The position numbers were made by a program, and so were the translations under genes. From Candidatus Yanofskybacteria bacterium RIFCSPHIGHO2_01_FULL_41_26 (GTDB lineage Bacteria; Patescibacteria; Paceibacteria; 2-02-FULL-40-12; GWA2-44-9), in NCBI GenBank assembly GCA_001794055.1, contig MGJB01000006.1, forward strand, positions 1-64,000: a stretch of 64,000 bases of DNA. The letters are read 5' to 3'. The notes beneath the pieces are model-generated. The model had not been told where the DNA came from and did not search any database. It was given only the letters and a program-made list of their open reading frames with translations. This document shows positions 1-8,381 of the stretch, one piece after another; within the stretch, counting starts at the first letter, position 1; each line of letters begins with the position of its first letter.

Positions 1-58
1 AAAATAATTAAATACTGTCAATCGCAGGCAGGTGTGAGCAATTCTGGAAAACGAACGG

Positions 59-1720
59 CTATTCTTTTTTCTTCAACGACTCCTCAAGTAGTTTCTTCAA
101 TTCGCCAGTGTCAACTTCTACTTTTTCTTTATGATGATTTCCTGGTTTTTCCTGAATCTTACGGCCCTTGAAATCCACCGGAACAGAACTTAGAGCACTC
201 AAAGATGCCTCTTTGGGTTGGGACCTGTTTTCTTCTCTTCTTGGATAAGGCCTGCCCTGAACCTGGTTGAAGGGCCTTTCATCTCTTCTGGGCATGGGAG
301 GCCTACCTTGAGTAGAGGTGAGTGGTCTACTCTGGGGTCGTCGGTCAAAAGGTTTACCCTGAACCGGGCCGAAAGGTCGGTCATCTCTTCTAAAATCCCC
401 TCTTTTTTCTTGGGGAACAAAATCATCAATAATCGGTCCGGCCCATTCAGCTATCTCTTTTTCTACAATATTCTTTGGAACACTATAAGCTTCTCTTGAG
501 GCGGCAATTATGGCTTGTCGATTTGAAACTTCCAGTTTAGAAAATCTATCCAGCGTTGAAGCCGAAAATCCTTTTGACGAAACACCATTTATCATCAACT
601 TCAAGTACATGCTACGTTTACCGAGGTTTACAATATCATTCATCATAAAATCGGGCTGGAACCATTTTTCTAAAAACTCGGCGTCTTCAGCGCCAACTCT
701 GAATGCAACAATCGTACCCACATTTCCAAATACCGCATCCATGACCGGTTCTTCCATTTGTTTTATGTATTGATGAGCCATCACCAAACTCAAGTGATAT
801 TTCCTGGCTTCCGAAAGAATATTAGCGAAAGATTCCGTTGCAAAGTTCTGAAATTCATCAACATAGAGATAGAAGTCCCGTCTCTCCGATTCTGGAGTAT
901 CGACTCTCGACATTGCCGCCAGCTGTATCTTGGTTATAAGAAAAGCCCCCAATAATCGTGAAGCATCTTCTCCTATCTTGCCCTTTGAAACATTAACGAC
1001 AAGTATCTTACCCTCATCAATTATTTTTCTGATATTTATCTTGGATCTAGGCTGACCAAGAATATTTCGGATAACATTATTTGAAGCGAATTGTCCGACC
1101 TTGTTCTGAATAGCTGCCGTAGCCTCGGTGGCAAATTTATCTGCATATTTAGCAAACTCATCTATCCAAAAAGCTTTGACAATCGGATCGGTGACATTAG
1201 AAACAACTTTTTTCCGATATTCCTTGCTGGACATCAACCTGTTAATTCCAAGAATGGTCGACTCTGGATATTCAAGCAGGGCCAAAATGGTATTGTTCAA
1301 AATATATTCCATTCTTCCGGACCACGCTTCCTCGCCCCATATTTTTTTAAATACGCCCACAAGACCGGAGGCTACCAAATGCCTGTAATCGAATCCGATG
1401 CCCTCCATAACATTAAATGCGATAGGATATTGCAGATCGTCAGGATCAAAATAAATGACATCTTTTATTCTTTCCTCCGGAACATAATCCAGTAAATCAT
1501 CGGCCGAATCGCCGTGAGGATCAATAAAACATATACCCCTTCCGGCTTCAATGTCTTGAATGGCCATGCTCTTCAAAAACTCGGATTTACCCATTCCAGT
1601 CGAACCGACGACGTACATATGCCTTCGGCGATCATCCTGCTTTATGCCAAAACGAACCTTATCGTTTCTAAAAGTTGTTTCTCCTAAAAATACTGTCTCT
1701 GTTGGTTCTGTTTGCTGCAT
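59..1720 (-). CDS. HerA/VirD4-like type IV secretion ATPase
   Basis: A 553-residue P-loop ATPase of the VirD4/TraG/HerA (DUF87-like) group, which powers DNA or protein transfer through type IV secretion or pilus systems. The Walker A motif GSTGMGKS lies at residues 39-46 and a Walker B-like stretch YLYVDEFQNF near residue 290. No N-terminal membrane segment is visible, so membrane attachment probably comes from the product of the gene just upstream (1766-3016), with which it forms an operon. The last 110 residues or so are low-complexity, rich in Arg, Pro and Gln, with diverged repeats around RPFNQVQGRP and RPFGPVQGKP, then a Lys/Glu-rich end. The start has no clear ribosome site and follows a 40-bp palindrome. 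ATPase assignment is firm; the exact transport system is not known. Confidence 0.9.
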   Translation of the reverse strand: MQQTEPTETVFLGETTFRNDKVRFGIKQDDRRRHMYVVGSTGMGKSEFLKSMAIQDIEAGRGICFIDPHGDSADDLLDYVPEERIKDVIYFDPDDLQYPIAFNVMEGIGFDYRHLVASGLVGVFKKIWGEEAWSGRMEYILNNTILALLEYPESTILGINRLMSSKEYRKKVVSNVTDPIVKAFWIDEFAKYADKFATEATAAIQNKVGQFASNNVIRNILGQPRSKINIRKIIDEGKILVVNVSKGKIGEDASRLLGAFLITKIQLAAMSRVDTPESERRDFYLYVDEFQNFATESFANILSEARKYHLSLVMAHQYIKQMEEPVMDAVFGNVGTIVAFRVGAEDAEFLEKWFQPDFMMNDIVNLGKRSMYLKLMINGVSSKGFSASTLDRFSKLEVSNRQAIIAASREAYSVPKNIVEKEIAEWAGPIIDDFVPQEKRGDFRRDDRPFGPVQGKPFDRRPQSRPLTSTQGRPPMPRRDERPFNQVQGRPYPRREENRSQPKEASLSALSSVPVDFKGRKIQEKPGNHHKEKVEVDTGELKKLLEESLKKKE

Positions 1721-1727
1721 ACAATTG

Positions 1728-1767
1728 GATACAATGGGGGTCTTTGTACAAAGACCCCCATTGTATC
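1728..1767. repeat. 40-bp perfect palindrome between two operon genes
   Basis: Bases 1728-1767 equal their own reverse complement over 40 bp (arms gatacaatgggggtctttgt and its complement). It spans the stop codon of the upstream membrane-protein gene and ends 7 bases before the ATPase ATG, so the mRNA would form a strong hairpin between the two cistrons. No T-run follows on either strand, so it is not a standard intrinsic terminator. It may be an RNA-processing or translation-control hairpin, or an inserted palindromic repeat. Confidence 0.9.
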
Positions 1768-3016
1768 ATGATATTGGCAACCCAACCGGCGGTTCCCCTT
1801 TCTTGGCCTCAACTCTCGGCAATAATGGAGATTTTACACCGATATCCGGAAGATGGTATATTGTTGCCAACTCTTCCGTATTTAATATAAAGAAGCTCCT
1901 TGGCAATGATCTGTTTTTATATTTGTTTAATAAAAATATTTTTCTTTTATATTCTTTGTGTTTTTTAAACGGCCATTTACAAGCAGTTACCGTAGCTGTG
2001 TTTAGCTTGAAACTGTTAACTGTTGGTAAGGCAAACTGCTTAAAAGATCCTATCACGCCCGATACGTGGGCTCGGTGAAAATTTTCTCGGAGTCCTGAAT
2101 AAATAAACCTGATCCCGCATTCATACCCAAGCTTAGACATTTTTCTTTCAGCCGCTTTTATGGCCTCTTGCTTGCCAGAGGTTAATTGGGCTTGTTCCGG
2201 CTTCTTGTCTTCTTTGGCAACTTCAAGATGACCCGGAATTAATTTATCAATTTCAAAAACAAGATTAGACATTAAGCTTGTTCCAGCTTTGTTTTTCTTG
2301 CCTTGCAACTTATCCATTTCGGATTGGCCTTTTTTTACCCACGACTCTCTGGCCGGTCTAATGATAAGCTGTACCCCTAAGAATTCGCCCGCTTCTAAAC
2401 TCGACATAACTTCCGCCAAAGACGCCAAAGGATCAACTCGTTTAACATAATCGGGGCCGCTTGATTTCTCTTCAAATTCCGGATAAGTCCTGATGGGATA
2501 ATAATCTTCTTGGCTCAAAATCATTTCCGATCCAAAAAGATCATTAGTATCATTTGGCAAAGACGGTGGCAGTAAATTAACATAATCTTCATAAACTTCG
2601 GTAATTTCTGAATCGGGATATTGAGCGTAGATCTGGGATTGAACCAGTTTTTTGTACTGCTCTTGAGTCCTTATATAAAAATGGATTTCTCCTCCGATGC
2701 CGACTATTTCAAAAGAAACCCAATCTACCATTTTGCCCTTAAAAAATTTATCTCTCCATTTGATCGGAGGAGGTAAGGTGCCATGGAGGGAAGCAAATAT
2801 TTGTTCCGTAGCCTTTGGACTTTTACCGGGGTCTTGGGGAATTCTAACTTCTAACAGAACCCATTTTATGGCTTTTATATATTGTAATTTAGCATAAAAC
2901 TCGTAAGCCCCCATTAATAAAAATAACAAAAAAGCCGGCAAATATATCCACCAATAACCGACGATAAGCGTTAATACGCTTTGCAGAGAATTTAAAACAA
3001 AAGAGAATTGATCCAT
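1766..3016 (-). CDS. Membrane-anchored partner of the type IV ATPase
   Basis: A 416-residue protein with one or two hydrophobic segments at residues about 16-40, followed by a soluble domain containing a KSPKATEQIF stretch, a conserved-looking IGGEIHFYIRTQEQYK block and an RPARESWVKKGQ stretch. It is upstream of the HerA/VirD4-like ATPase and only a palindrome separates them. I do not recognise a named family, but a membrane protein of this layout paired with a DUF87-type ATPase is common in CPR genomes, and the pairing suggests an anchor or substrate-handling subunit. A TATAAT -10 box about ten bases upstream of the ATG puts the transcript start within a few bases of the start codon, so the message is probably leaderless. 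Function is inferred from context only. Confidence 0.8.
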   Translation of the reverse strand: MDQFSFVLNSLQSVLTLIVGYWWIYLPAFLLFLLMGAYEFYAKLQYIKAIKWVLLEVRIPQDPGKSPKATEQIFASLHGTLPPPIKWRDKFFKGKMVDWVSFEIVGIGGEIHFYIRTQEQYKKLVQSQIYAQYPDSEITEVYEDYVNLLPPSLPNDTNDLFGSEMILSQEDYYPIRTYPEFEEKSSGPDYVKRVDPLASLAEVMSSLEAGEFLGVQLIIRPARESWVKKGQSEMDKLQGKKNKAGTSLMSNLVFEIDKLIPGHLEVAKEDKKPEQAQLTSGKQEAIKAAERKMSKLGYECGIRFIYSGLRENFHRAHVSGVIGSFKQFALPTVNSFKLNTATVTACKWPFKKHKEYKRKIFLLNKYKNRSLPRSFFILNTEELATIYHLPDIGVKSPLLPRVEAKKGEPPVGLPIS

Positions 3017-3025
3017 TACTCATCT

Positions 3026-3054
3026 ATTATACTACTGTAGGTGCTAAATTAAAA
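3026..3054 (-). promoter_or_regulatory. Promoter for the 3016-59 operon
   Basis: On the minus strand a perfect TATAAT (3026-3031) lies 17 bases from a weak TTTTAA -35 (3049-3054). Predicted transcription start is near 3019, only about 3 bases before the ATG, which implies a leaderless message. Confidence 0.6.
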
Positions 3055-3070
3055 GTGTGTGAGCTATAAA

Positions 3071-3097
3071 AACAACCCCGCTATCGCGGGGTTGTTT
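3071..3097 (-). terminator. Intrinsic terminator after the sigma/HARE gene
   Basis: An 11-bp G+C-rich stem (aacaaccccgc and its complement, short loop) follows directly on the TAA of the 3098-4153 gene, and the stem runs into TTTTTA on the minus strand. It separates this gene from the type IV ATPase operon. Confidence 0.85.
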
Positions 3098-4153
3098 TTA
3101 TGCCTTTTTTAATTCGTAGCTTCCGTCGTTGTTTTTGATGAAGGTCTTGGAGTCCTGAAGGTTTAAGAGAATAGTGTTCTCTTTGACCATCCTTGCATTC
3201 ATTACTTTGGTCAGAAGAGCAGTCTTAGGCATTGGTTTTGAAGAATTTTTCAACAAATCGACAAGCACGTCTTTCACTGTTCCAGATTTGTAGCCCCATT
3301 CAGACAAAGCGTACATCCCTCTGCCCACCAACACAAATCTCGGGTCTTTTATTAACTCATTATGAACAGTCTGAACATTTGCTTTTTTACCTTGAAATCC
3401 AGCCGAATTTATAAGTTTAGCAATCTCGTTAAAATGCTTGGGGTTGTTCTCTTTTTTCAGCACCAAATAGGCTTTATCCCTAACACCCTTAGGTTTGACT
3501 TCTGGCCAAGACACCAACCCCATTTCATTGAAAATATTTTTGCCCATGATTTTTGATACCGTAAGATGTGTGGCAAGATGTCTTGGGTTAAGATCTCCGC
3601 TTAATCCGGAAACATCGTTCTTCTTGATTAAATTATAGAATTCTTCCTCCGTACTTACTTTACCCGACTTCTCTAAAAGACTAATACAGGACGAGGCCAT
3701 GTTTTTAAAATTATTCAAAACACTGTTGTCAATGGCCCAGAAAGAATGAAAATTATCATTATCACCAAACCTGACAAGATCTTTATCCAAGGTCAAAACG
3801 AAGACTAAAGATGCGTTAAGAACCGATTCGGAATCATTGCCGGAAAAGACCTTGAACAGATCTTTCTCCTTCATAACTCCGCCATTTTCTTTTAAAATAT
3901 TTTTGGCCAAAGAGGCATATTTTTCCACTTCCGGATTTGGGATTACTTTGGTTAATTGGGACAAGGTAAATTCTTCGATCTGTCTTACTCTCTCTCTGGT
4001 AATACCGTAGCTTTTGCCGATAGATTCAAGGGTTTCTTTCTTGCCATTCTTCAATCCAAAACGCCTGGAAACTATATCCTTGTTCCTTGTTGATAGACTT
4101 TTGATTAAGCTTGCGACTGTCTTTGTGACTGCATTTAAATTGTTTTTGCTCAT
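3098..4153 (-). CDS. Sigma-70 region-4 / HARE-HTH domain regulator
   Basis: A 351-residue DNA-binding protein. Residues about 15-70 look like sigma-70 region 4: a DIVSRRFGLKNG segment, then the helix-turn-helix with the signature ITRERVRQIE that reads the -35 element in sigma factors. No region 2 is present, so it cannot act as an ordinary sigma factor. Residues about 218-285 (GVRDKAYLVLKKENNPKHFN, then VQTVHNELIKD and VGRGMYALSEWG) resemble the HARE-HTH/RpoE-delta winged-helix domain. Similar two-part proteins occur widely in CPR genomes and may modulate RNA polymerase or recognise modified DNA. The gene is alone, with its own promoter and terminator. Domain calls are good; the role is inferred. 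Confidence 0.85.
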   Translation of the reverse strand: MSKNNLNAVTKTVASLIKSLSTRNKDIVSRRFGLKNGKKETLESIGKSYGITRERVRQIEEFTLSQLTKVIPNPEVEKYASLAKNILKENGGVMKEKDLFKVFSGNDSESVLNASLVFVLTLDKDLVRFGDNDNFHSFWAIDNSVLNNFKNMASSCISLLEKSGKVSTEEEFYNLIKKNDVSGLSGDLNPRHLATHLTVSKIMGKNIFNEMGLVSWPEVKPKGVRDKAYLVLKKENNPKHFNEIAKLINSAGFQGKKANVQTVHNELIKDPRFVLVGRGMYALSEWGYKSGTVKDVLVDLLKNSSKPMPKTALLTKVMNARMVKENTILLNLQDSKTFIKNNDGSYELKKA

Positions 4154-4210
4154 ATACGACTAGCAGGGTAATTCCCTCCAAGTAATTCCCTTAAATTAAA
4201 CTTTACACAT

Positions 4211-4239
4211 ACAATATCATCACTATGGTAACCAGTCAA
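4211..4239 (-). promoter_or_regulatory. Sigma-70-type promoter for 4153-3098
   Basis: TTGACT (4234-4239), a 17-base spacer and TATTGT (4211-4216) on the minus strand. The leader of about 50 bases holds two copies of GGGAATTAC, one inside a GGAGGG that is too far from the ATG for a normal ribosome site. Confidence 0.7.
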
Positions 4240-4304
4240 CCTCATGTCTAGTTTGCACCATACCAGACCTTACTCAACAAGGCAAGTGCCGATTGAATGT
4301 GAAA

Positions 4305-5204
4305 TCAACCATGCGCTCTTCTGTTCCACCAAACCAGCAAAGGTGATGCAACAAATATCGAAGAATATGCTCCAAGAAAAATACCCATAATCATGGCTAA
4401 AGCAAAATATTTTATACTCTCCCCCCCAAATAAATAAATAGCTATCAACGACAACAGAGTCGTAAACGTAGTATTAAGAGATCTGGTCAGGGTCTGCATT
4501 ATACTTCTATGAACCACCGCGCCGAAAGACATATCGACATGTCGAAATTTCGATATATCCCGTCCAACATTCTCCCTAACCCTGTCAAATACAACCACCG
4601 TATCGGAAACAGAGTATCCTAAAACAGTAAGAGCTGCGGCCACAAATACGGCGCTTATTTCAATTCCATAAAAATGACCCAGCAAAGCAAATACCCCCAT
4701 TGGTATGACAACATCATGAACAAGGGCAACAATAGCCGAAAGACCCATGGCCCAAAATGGTAATACCCCCGACAACCTCCTGAACACAATGGCTATGTAG
4801 ACAATTACCCCAAACAGTACCAAGATTATTGCGATAATACTTTTGTTTTTTAATTCATTCCCGATCAAAGGCCCCACTGAATCAAATTTTCTCTCTTCCA
4901 AGCCGGAGGACGGAAAAGATGTTTTAAATTTACCAAGAATGATCTGGTGATTCTGTTCCGACAATTCTCCTGTTCTTATGATCAGGCCGTTTGCCCCGAA
5001 GGGTGTTAACGACAGGTCTTTAAAGTCGAAAAGTGATTTTTGAACAGCTTCAATTTCCGGCCTTCCTTTTGTAAATTCCAGCTCGAGAACACTTCCGCCC
5101 TTAAAATCAACGCCCAGTCTCAAACCAAAAATTAAGACAACAACAATTGATGATTTGGCCAGCAATATCGAAACCCAGAACATTATTGTATATATTTTAT
5201 GCAT
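4305..5204 (-). CDS. secF: Protein translocase subunit SecF
   Basis: SecF, 299 residues with the start chosen here, is the membrane partner of SecD; together they use the proton-motive force to pull proteins across the SecYEG channel. The sequence shows a first membrane helix, LGVDFKGGSVLELEF (the typical DFxGG motif), a periplasmic domain, then five membrane helices including LTVLGYSVSDTVVVFDRVREN, the SecF signature. An upstream extension in this frame runs through the end of secD and does not look like SecF. The ATG at 5204 lies two bases after the secD stop and gives the usual family length. It is the last gene of the surface protein, sortase, SecD, SecF run. Confidence 0.96.
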   Translation of the reverse strand: MHKIYTIMFWVSILLAKSSIVVVLIFGLRLGVDFKGGSVLELEFTKGRPEIEAVQKSLFDFKDLSLTPFGANGLIIRTGELSEQNHQIILGKFKTSFPSSGLEERKFDSVGPLIGNELKNKSIIAIILVLFGVIVYIAIVFRRLSGVLPFWAMGLSAIVALVHDVVIPMGVFALLGHFYGIEISAVFVAAALTVLGYSVSDTVVVFDRVRENVGRDISKFRHVDMSFGAVVHRSIMQTLTRSLNTTFTTLLSLIAIYLFGGESIKYFALAMIMGIFLGAYSSIFVASPLLVWWNRRAHG

Positions 5205-5206
5205 GT

Positions 5207-6487
5207 TTAAAACAGCCACTTTTTGTTTTCTAATTTTGATCCGCTTACTAAGTTTAAAAAGGTTCTCGTCACAACCGTAGCCGTAAACAAGCTTGTCAGA
5301 ACCCCAATACCCAAAGTCAAAGCAAATCCTTTTACTATTGAGGTAGTAAATGTGTACAGCACAAAAGCGCCTATAAGAGTGGTGACGTGGCTGTCTCTTA
5401 CTGAAAGCCAAGCCCTGGAAAATCCTTCGTGCATCGACGCGCGGATTGATTTCCCGGCTTTTAACTCCTCCCTCATCCTCGCAAATATTAAAACATTGGC
5501 ATCCACCGCCATGCCTAACGACAGAATAAATCCGGCGATACCTGCCAAGGTTAGAGTAACTGGAATAAGTTTATAGACAGTTAAAACAATTAAAACATAG
5601 ACTCCGAGAGCGATTACCGAAACTACGCCCGGCAAGCGGTAGAACAGAATCATGAACAACACCACCAATATCAAACCATAAACTCCGGCTTTCAAACTTT
5701 TTGCCAAAGATTCGGCCCCCAAAGATGCGCCGATTGTCTGTTGAGAAACTAAAGTTATCGGCACCGGCAAAGCTCCGGAATTTAATCTTGTCGCTAATAG
5801 CTTAACTTCCATCGGAGTAAATTTTCCCGTAATAACCGCATTGCCGTCTTTAATCTCCGACTGAACTACCGGTGTGGAAATAGGCACTCCGTCCAAATAT
5901 ATCGCAACTATTTTTCCTAAGTTTTTCTTTGTAATTTCAGCAAAGAGTTGGGCGCCTTCCTCGTTAAGTTCTAAACTTACCTGCGACTGATAGGTCTGTT
6001 GGTCAAATACAACAGCGGCACGTTTTAAATGCTTTCCATTAAGACCAGTGGACTGCAACGGATCCTCATTTAAACGCTGGCCTTTCTGTTGAGCATCCAA
6101 TATTGCCTGGGTATCGGCTTTTGTTTCTTTAAATTCCAGAAAAGGAGTTTCGCCTATCAATTTGATGGCTTGAGTGACATCGCTGATGCCGGCAAGTTCT
6201 ACAATCAGTCTATCCTGACCGCTTATCTGAACCAACGGCTCGGCAACGCCGAAAAAATTAACCCTTCTTTCAATTACATCCCTAACTCCCTGCATGGCAT
6301 CTGACTTATTCTCTGACTTGGACAAATCGGCTTGATAAACAAGATGAGTTCCGCCAAGCAAATCCAAACCGAGACGGAACGGCACGTTAGGAACAGAAAC
6401 CCACTTGTTCACTCCATGCGGATAAACAAAAACAAAAAGTAAAAGCGACCCGAAAATTATTCCGATGAGTAAGTAATTAACTTTCAC
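5207..6487 (-). CDS. secD: Protein translocase subunit SecD
   Basis: SecD, 426 residues. An N-terminal helix (residues about 5-22) is followed by FRLGLDLLGGTHLVYQ, the conserved DLxGG motif, then a periplasmic part with P1 features (RRVNFFGVAEPLVQISGQ, then IVELAGI) and NSGALPVPI leading into five C-terminal helices. SLGMAVDANVLIFARMREE is the SecD/SecF signature helix. It is shorter than the E. coli protein because the P1 head is reduced, as in many compact genomes. It starts 45 bases after the sortase stop and is followed at once by secF, so the two are translated together. Confidence 0.97.
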   Translation of the reverse strand: MKVNYLLIGIIFGSLLLFVFVYPHGVNKWVSVPNVPFRLGLDLLGGTHLVYQADLSKSENKSDAMQGVRDVIERRVNFFGVAEPLVQISGQDRLIVELAGISDVTQAIKLIGETPFLEFKETKADTQAILDAQQKGQRLNEDPLQSTGLNGKHLKRAAVVFDQQTYQSQVSLELNEEGAQLFAEITKKNLGKIVAIYLDGVPISTPVVQSEIKDGNAVITGKFTPMEVKLLATRLNSGALPVPITLVSQQTIGASLGAESLAKSLKAGVYGLILVVLFMILFYRLPGVVSVIALGVYVLIVLTVYKLIPVTLTLAGIAGFILSLGMAVDANVLIFARMREELKAGKSIRASMHEGFSRAWLSVRDSHVTTLIGAFVLYTFTTSIVKGFALTLGIGVLTSLFTATVVTRTFLNLVSGSKLENKKWLF

Positions 6488-6531
6488 AGAAAGTATTTAA
6501 ACACATTAATATTTTGAGCGCAAGACTGTTT

Positions 6532-7182
6532 CTACTCTCTGTCGGTAAATACCACCAACCGTTTAGAGTATTGCTGAGTTGCTTCATCCCAAACCCCCTC
6601 GCAGGTAACGAGATTGAGGTGTGATTTTCCATCATTAAAACTGAATACGCCTGAAGTATCCACTTTCGGTTCGTATCTTCGGCTTTCACGCACCACAAAA
6701 GAAATAATAGTCCCCCTATCATCTTCAACATATAATTTATCGCCCTTGCGTAATTTGTGTAAATTATCAAATACTGACCCCTTATTATTTTGCCGACCAT
6801 AATGTCCGGCAATAACTGCACTACCAACAGCTCCGGGACGTGGACCGAGTTCAAACCACCCGACATTGTCTCGGTTTTTAGGTACATCCATTGCTCTGTC
6901 TGGAGCAAGACCAACATATTCCACATCAGAATTAACGTTGATTTTAGGAATTTTTAGACGTACCGGCTTGTCTACAACAGAAACAGGAATGCCTGCCCTT
7001 TCTTCTGTTATCAATACTACGGTATTTTTAATAAGCGGCGTCGGGTCGTGATAGATTTGCCTGATGACAGACAGGTTAAAAATTCCGGGATTAAAATTAA
7101 GAAGAAACGCCGGAGAGAGGGCGATTAACCCCGCAAAGATAGACAACCATGGTTTTCGCCTTGATACGATTTTTGATTGCAT
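6532..7182 (-). CDS. Class E/F-type sortase
   Basis: A 216-residue membrane-anchored transpeptidase that joins surface proteins carrying an LPXTG-like signal to an acceptor on the cell surface. A basic N-terminus and one membrane helix (residues about 13-31) orient the catalytic domain outward. The triad is visible: His127 in AGHYG, Cys194 in LVTCEG and Arg208 in SKRLVV. LKIPKINVNSDVEYVG is the typical first beta-strand region. The gene immediately upstream encodes a protein with an LPATG anchor, which makes that protein the obvious substrate. It sits between that substrate and secDF, an arrangement that couples export and anchoring. Confidence 0.93.
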   Translation of the reverse strand: MQSKIVSRRKPWLSIFAGLIALSPAFLLNFNPGIFNLSVIRQIYHDPTPLIKNTVVLITEERAGIPVSVVDKPVRLKIPKINVNSDVEYVGLAPDRAMDVPKNRDNVGWFELGPRPGAVGSAVIAGHYGRQNNKGSVFDNLHKLRKGDKLYVEDDRGTIISFVVRESRRYEPKVDTSGVFSFNDGKSHLNLVTCEGVWDEATQQYSKRLVVFTDRE

Positions 7183-7206
7183 AGATTTTTCAAAAAATTC
7201 CTAACC

Positions 7207-7240
7207 ATAAGAGCCAGACAAAAACTTGCCTGGCTCTTAT
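7207..7240 (-). promoter_or_regulatory. Intercistronic hairpin between surface protein and sortase
   Basis: An 11-bp perfect stem (ATAAGAGCCAG with CTGGCTCTTAT) extended by a CAA/TTG pairing lies in the 83-base gap. There is no immediate T-run on the minus strand, so partial termination or mRNA protection is more likely than full termination. Confidence 0.6.
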
Positions 7241-7265
7241 TTGCTAATTTTTAAAAACACCTGAG

Positions 7266-8243
7266 TTAAAGGACTTTCTTTCTTCGAGCCACATATAACG
7301 AAAACATGGCAATAAAAATACCGGTTGGAATTATTAAATTCCATGGAATGCTTTCTCCACTGGTGGGACCAACTCCTGTAGCCGGTAATTGCGGGACGGG
7401 TGTTGGTGTAAAAGTTGCGCTCGGTGTAGGAGTCGGTGTTGGCGTCGGAGTCACACTCGGTGTTGGAGTTGGAGTCGGTGTTGGAGTCGGTGTCGGTGTT
7501 GGTGTTGGCGTTGGTGTAGGTGTAGGTGTAGGTGTAGGAGCCACAGCACATGTCGGTCCTGAAATCGTGTCAGTAAGCATTGTCACATCACCACCGACAG
7601 CCAAGGCGCGGCCATTCAACGTCACATTGGCGCCGAAATGGACACCGGTTCCAGCAAGTATTGTTCCAACAAAAGAACTACCATTAATGGTCGCCAGGGT
7701 CTGAACACGCCAATACACATCACAAGCACGAGCCCCATTTGTAAGATTAATAGTACCGGAAGAAACCAAATCACTGGACGCTCTGAAAATATAAACACCG
7801 GGACCGTTCAGGGTAAGTACGCCACCATTTAATCGTCCGGCTCCAATGTCATAGACACCAGGAACCAAAGTTAATCCGTCAAGAACGGGACCAATACTGC
7901 CCGTTGCTCCTTGACCAGGTATATTTGTCGTATATGCAGTACTTGCATCAGCCTGAACATTTGGCGCTAAAATTGCTGTGCCCGGCGCGACACCGTCAGT
8001 AGAATATATCATACCGCCTACATTTGCGGCTGTTAACGCAGTAATACCCGCACCGGTACCATTCAACCCGACATTGCCGGATATTGTAGATGTTCCGGTA
8101 ATTGCCGTTTGGGCTAAGACGGAAAAACTTGCCGCTGCTCCTAATCCCGGATCTGTTGCCGCATGTGTGACATTTGGCCCGACCAAACTAAATATTAGAG
8201 CGAGGACCGAGAAACCACCCGCAACTTTTTTAAAAATTTGCAT
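7266..8243 (-). CDS. DUF3494 (ice-binding-like) surface protein with LPATG anchor
   Basis: A 325-residue exported protein. Residues 1-28 form a signal peptide ending THA-ATD. Residues about 30-230 match the DUF3494/ice-binding-like beta-solenoid domain (LGAAASFSVLAQTAIT, then STISGNVGLN and VYIFRASSDLVSSGTINL). A Thr-Pro repeat stalk of about 50 residues follows, then LPATG, a hydrophobic helix and RRKK, the classic sortase-sorting layout. The domain is found in antifreeze proteins and in many bacterial adhesins; ice binding cannot be claimed here. A sortase lies directly downstream. The 5' leader is about 86 bases. Confidence 0.92.
   Translation of the reverse strand: MQIFKKVAGGFSVLALIFSLVGPNVTHAATDPGLGAAASFSVLAQTAITGTSTISGNVGLNGTGAGITALTAANVGGMIYSTDGVAPGTAILAPNVQADASTAYTTNIPGQGATGSIGPVLDGLTLVPGVYDIGAGRLNGGVLTLNGPGVYIFRASSDLVSSGTINLTNGARACDVYWRVQTLATINGSSFVGTILAGTGVHFGANVTLNGRALAVGGDVTMLTDTISGPTCAVAPTPTPTPTPTPTPTPTPTPTPTPTPTPSVTPTPTPTPTPSATFTPTPVPQLPATGVGPTSGESIPWNLIIPTGIFIAMFSLYVARRKKVL
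7421..7541 (-). repeat. Thr-Pro codon repeat tract
   Basis: A degenerate hexanucleotide tandem repeat, on the minus strand ACN CCN codons, encodes the Thr-Pro stalk of the surface protein. Its last part (about 7512-7538) is nearly exact, which makes it prone to length change. Confidence 0.85.
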
Positions 8244-8335
8244 ACGCTTTTTTGTGAAAATTGTCTGAAACTTAAAAACTTAGATTAAAACTAAAGCCTT
8301 AAGTAGCCACACAACTTAGTTAATATCCTAACTAT

Positions 8336-8344
8336 AGTATAGCA
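8336..8344 (-). promoter_or_regulatory. Extended -10 promoter for the surface-protein run
   Basis: TGC-TATACT on the minus strand is an extended -10 element without a good -35. The predicted start near 8329 gives an 86-base leader before the DUF3494 gene. Confidence 0.5.
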
Positions 8345-8381
8345 TGTTTTAGAGAGGGGGAGGTGCTGTGGATAAATTAAG

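Noticed and set aside
1560..2078. 172-codon open frame on the plus strand
   Set aside because: It is antisense across the end of the membrane-partner gene and the start of the type IV ATPase gene, has no family resemblance, and runs through the 40-bp palindrome.
5205..5411. N-terminal extension of SecF by about 69 codons
   Set aside because: The extension overlaps the end of secD in another frame and has no SecF-like sequence; the ATG two bases after the secD stop gives the normal length.
6477..6926. 149-codon minus-strand frame beside secD
   Set aside because: Out of frame with the sortase, which has its full catalytic triad over the same bases.
7421..7541. CRISPR-like repeat
   Set aside because: The repeats are hexamers encoding Thr-Pro with no spacers.
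7306..7704. 132-codon plus-strand frame rich in Val-Gly repeats
   Set aside because: It is the antisense reading of the Thr-Pro repeat of the DUF3494 protein; the real protein has a signal peptide and LPATG anchor.
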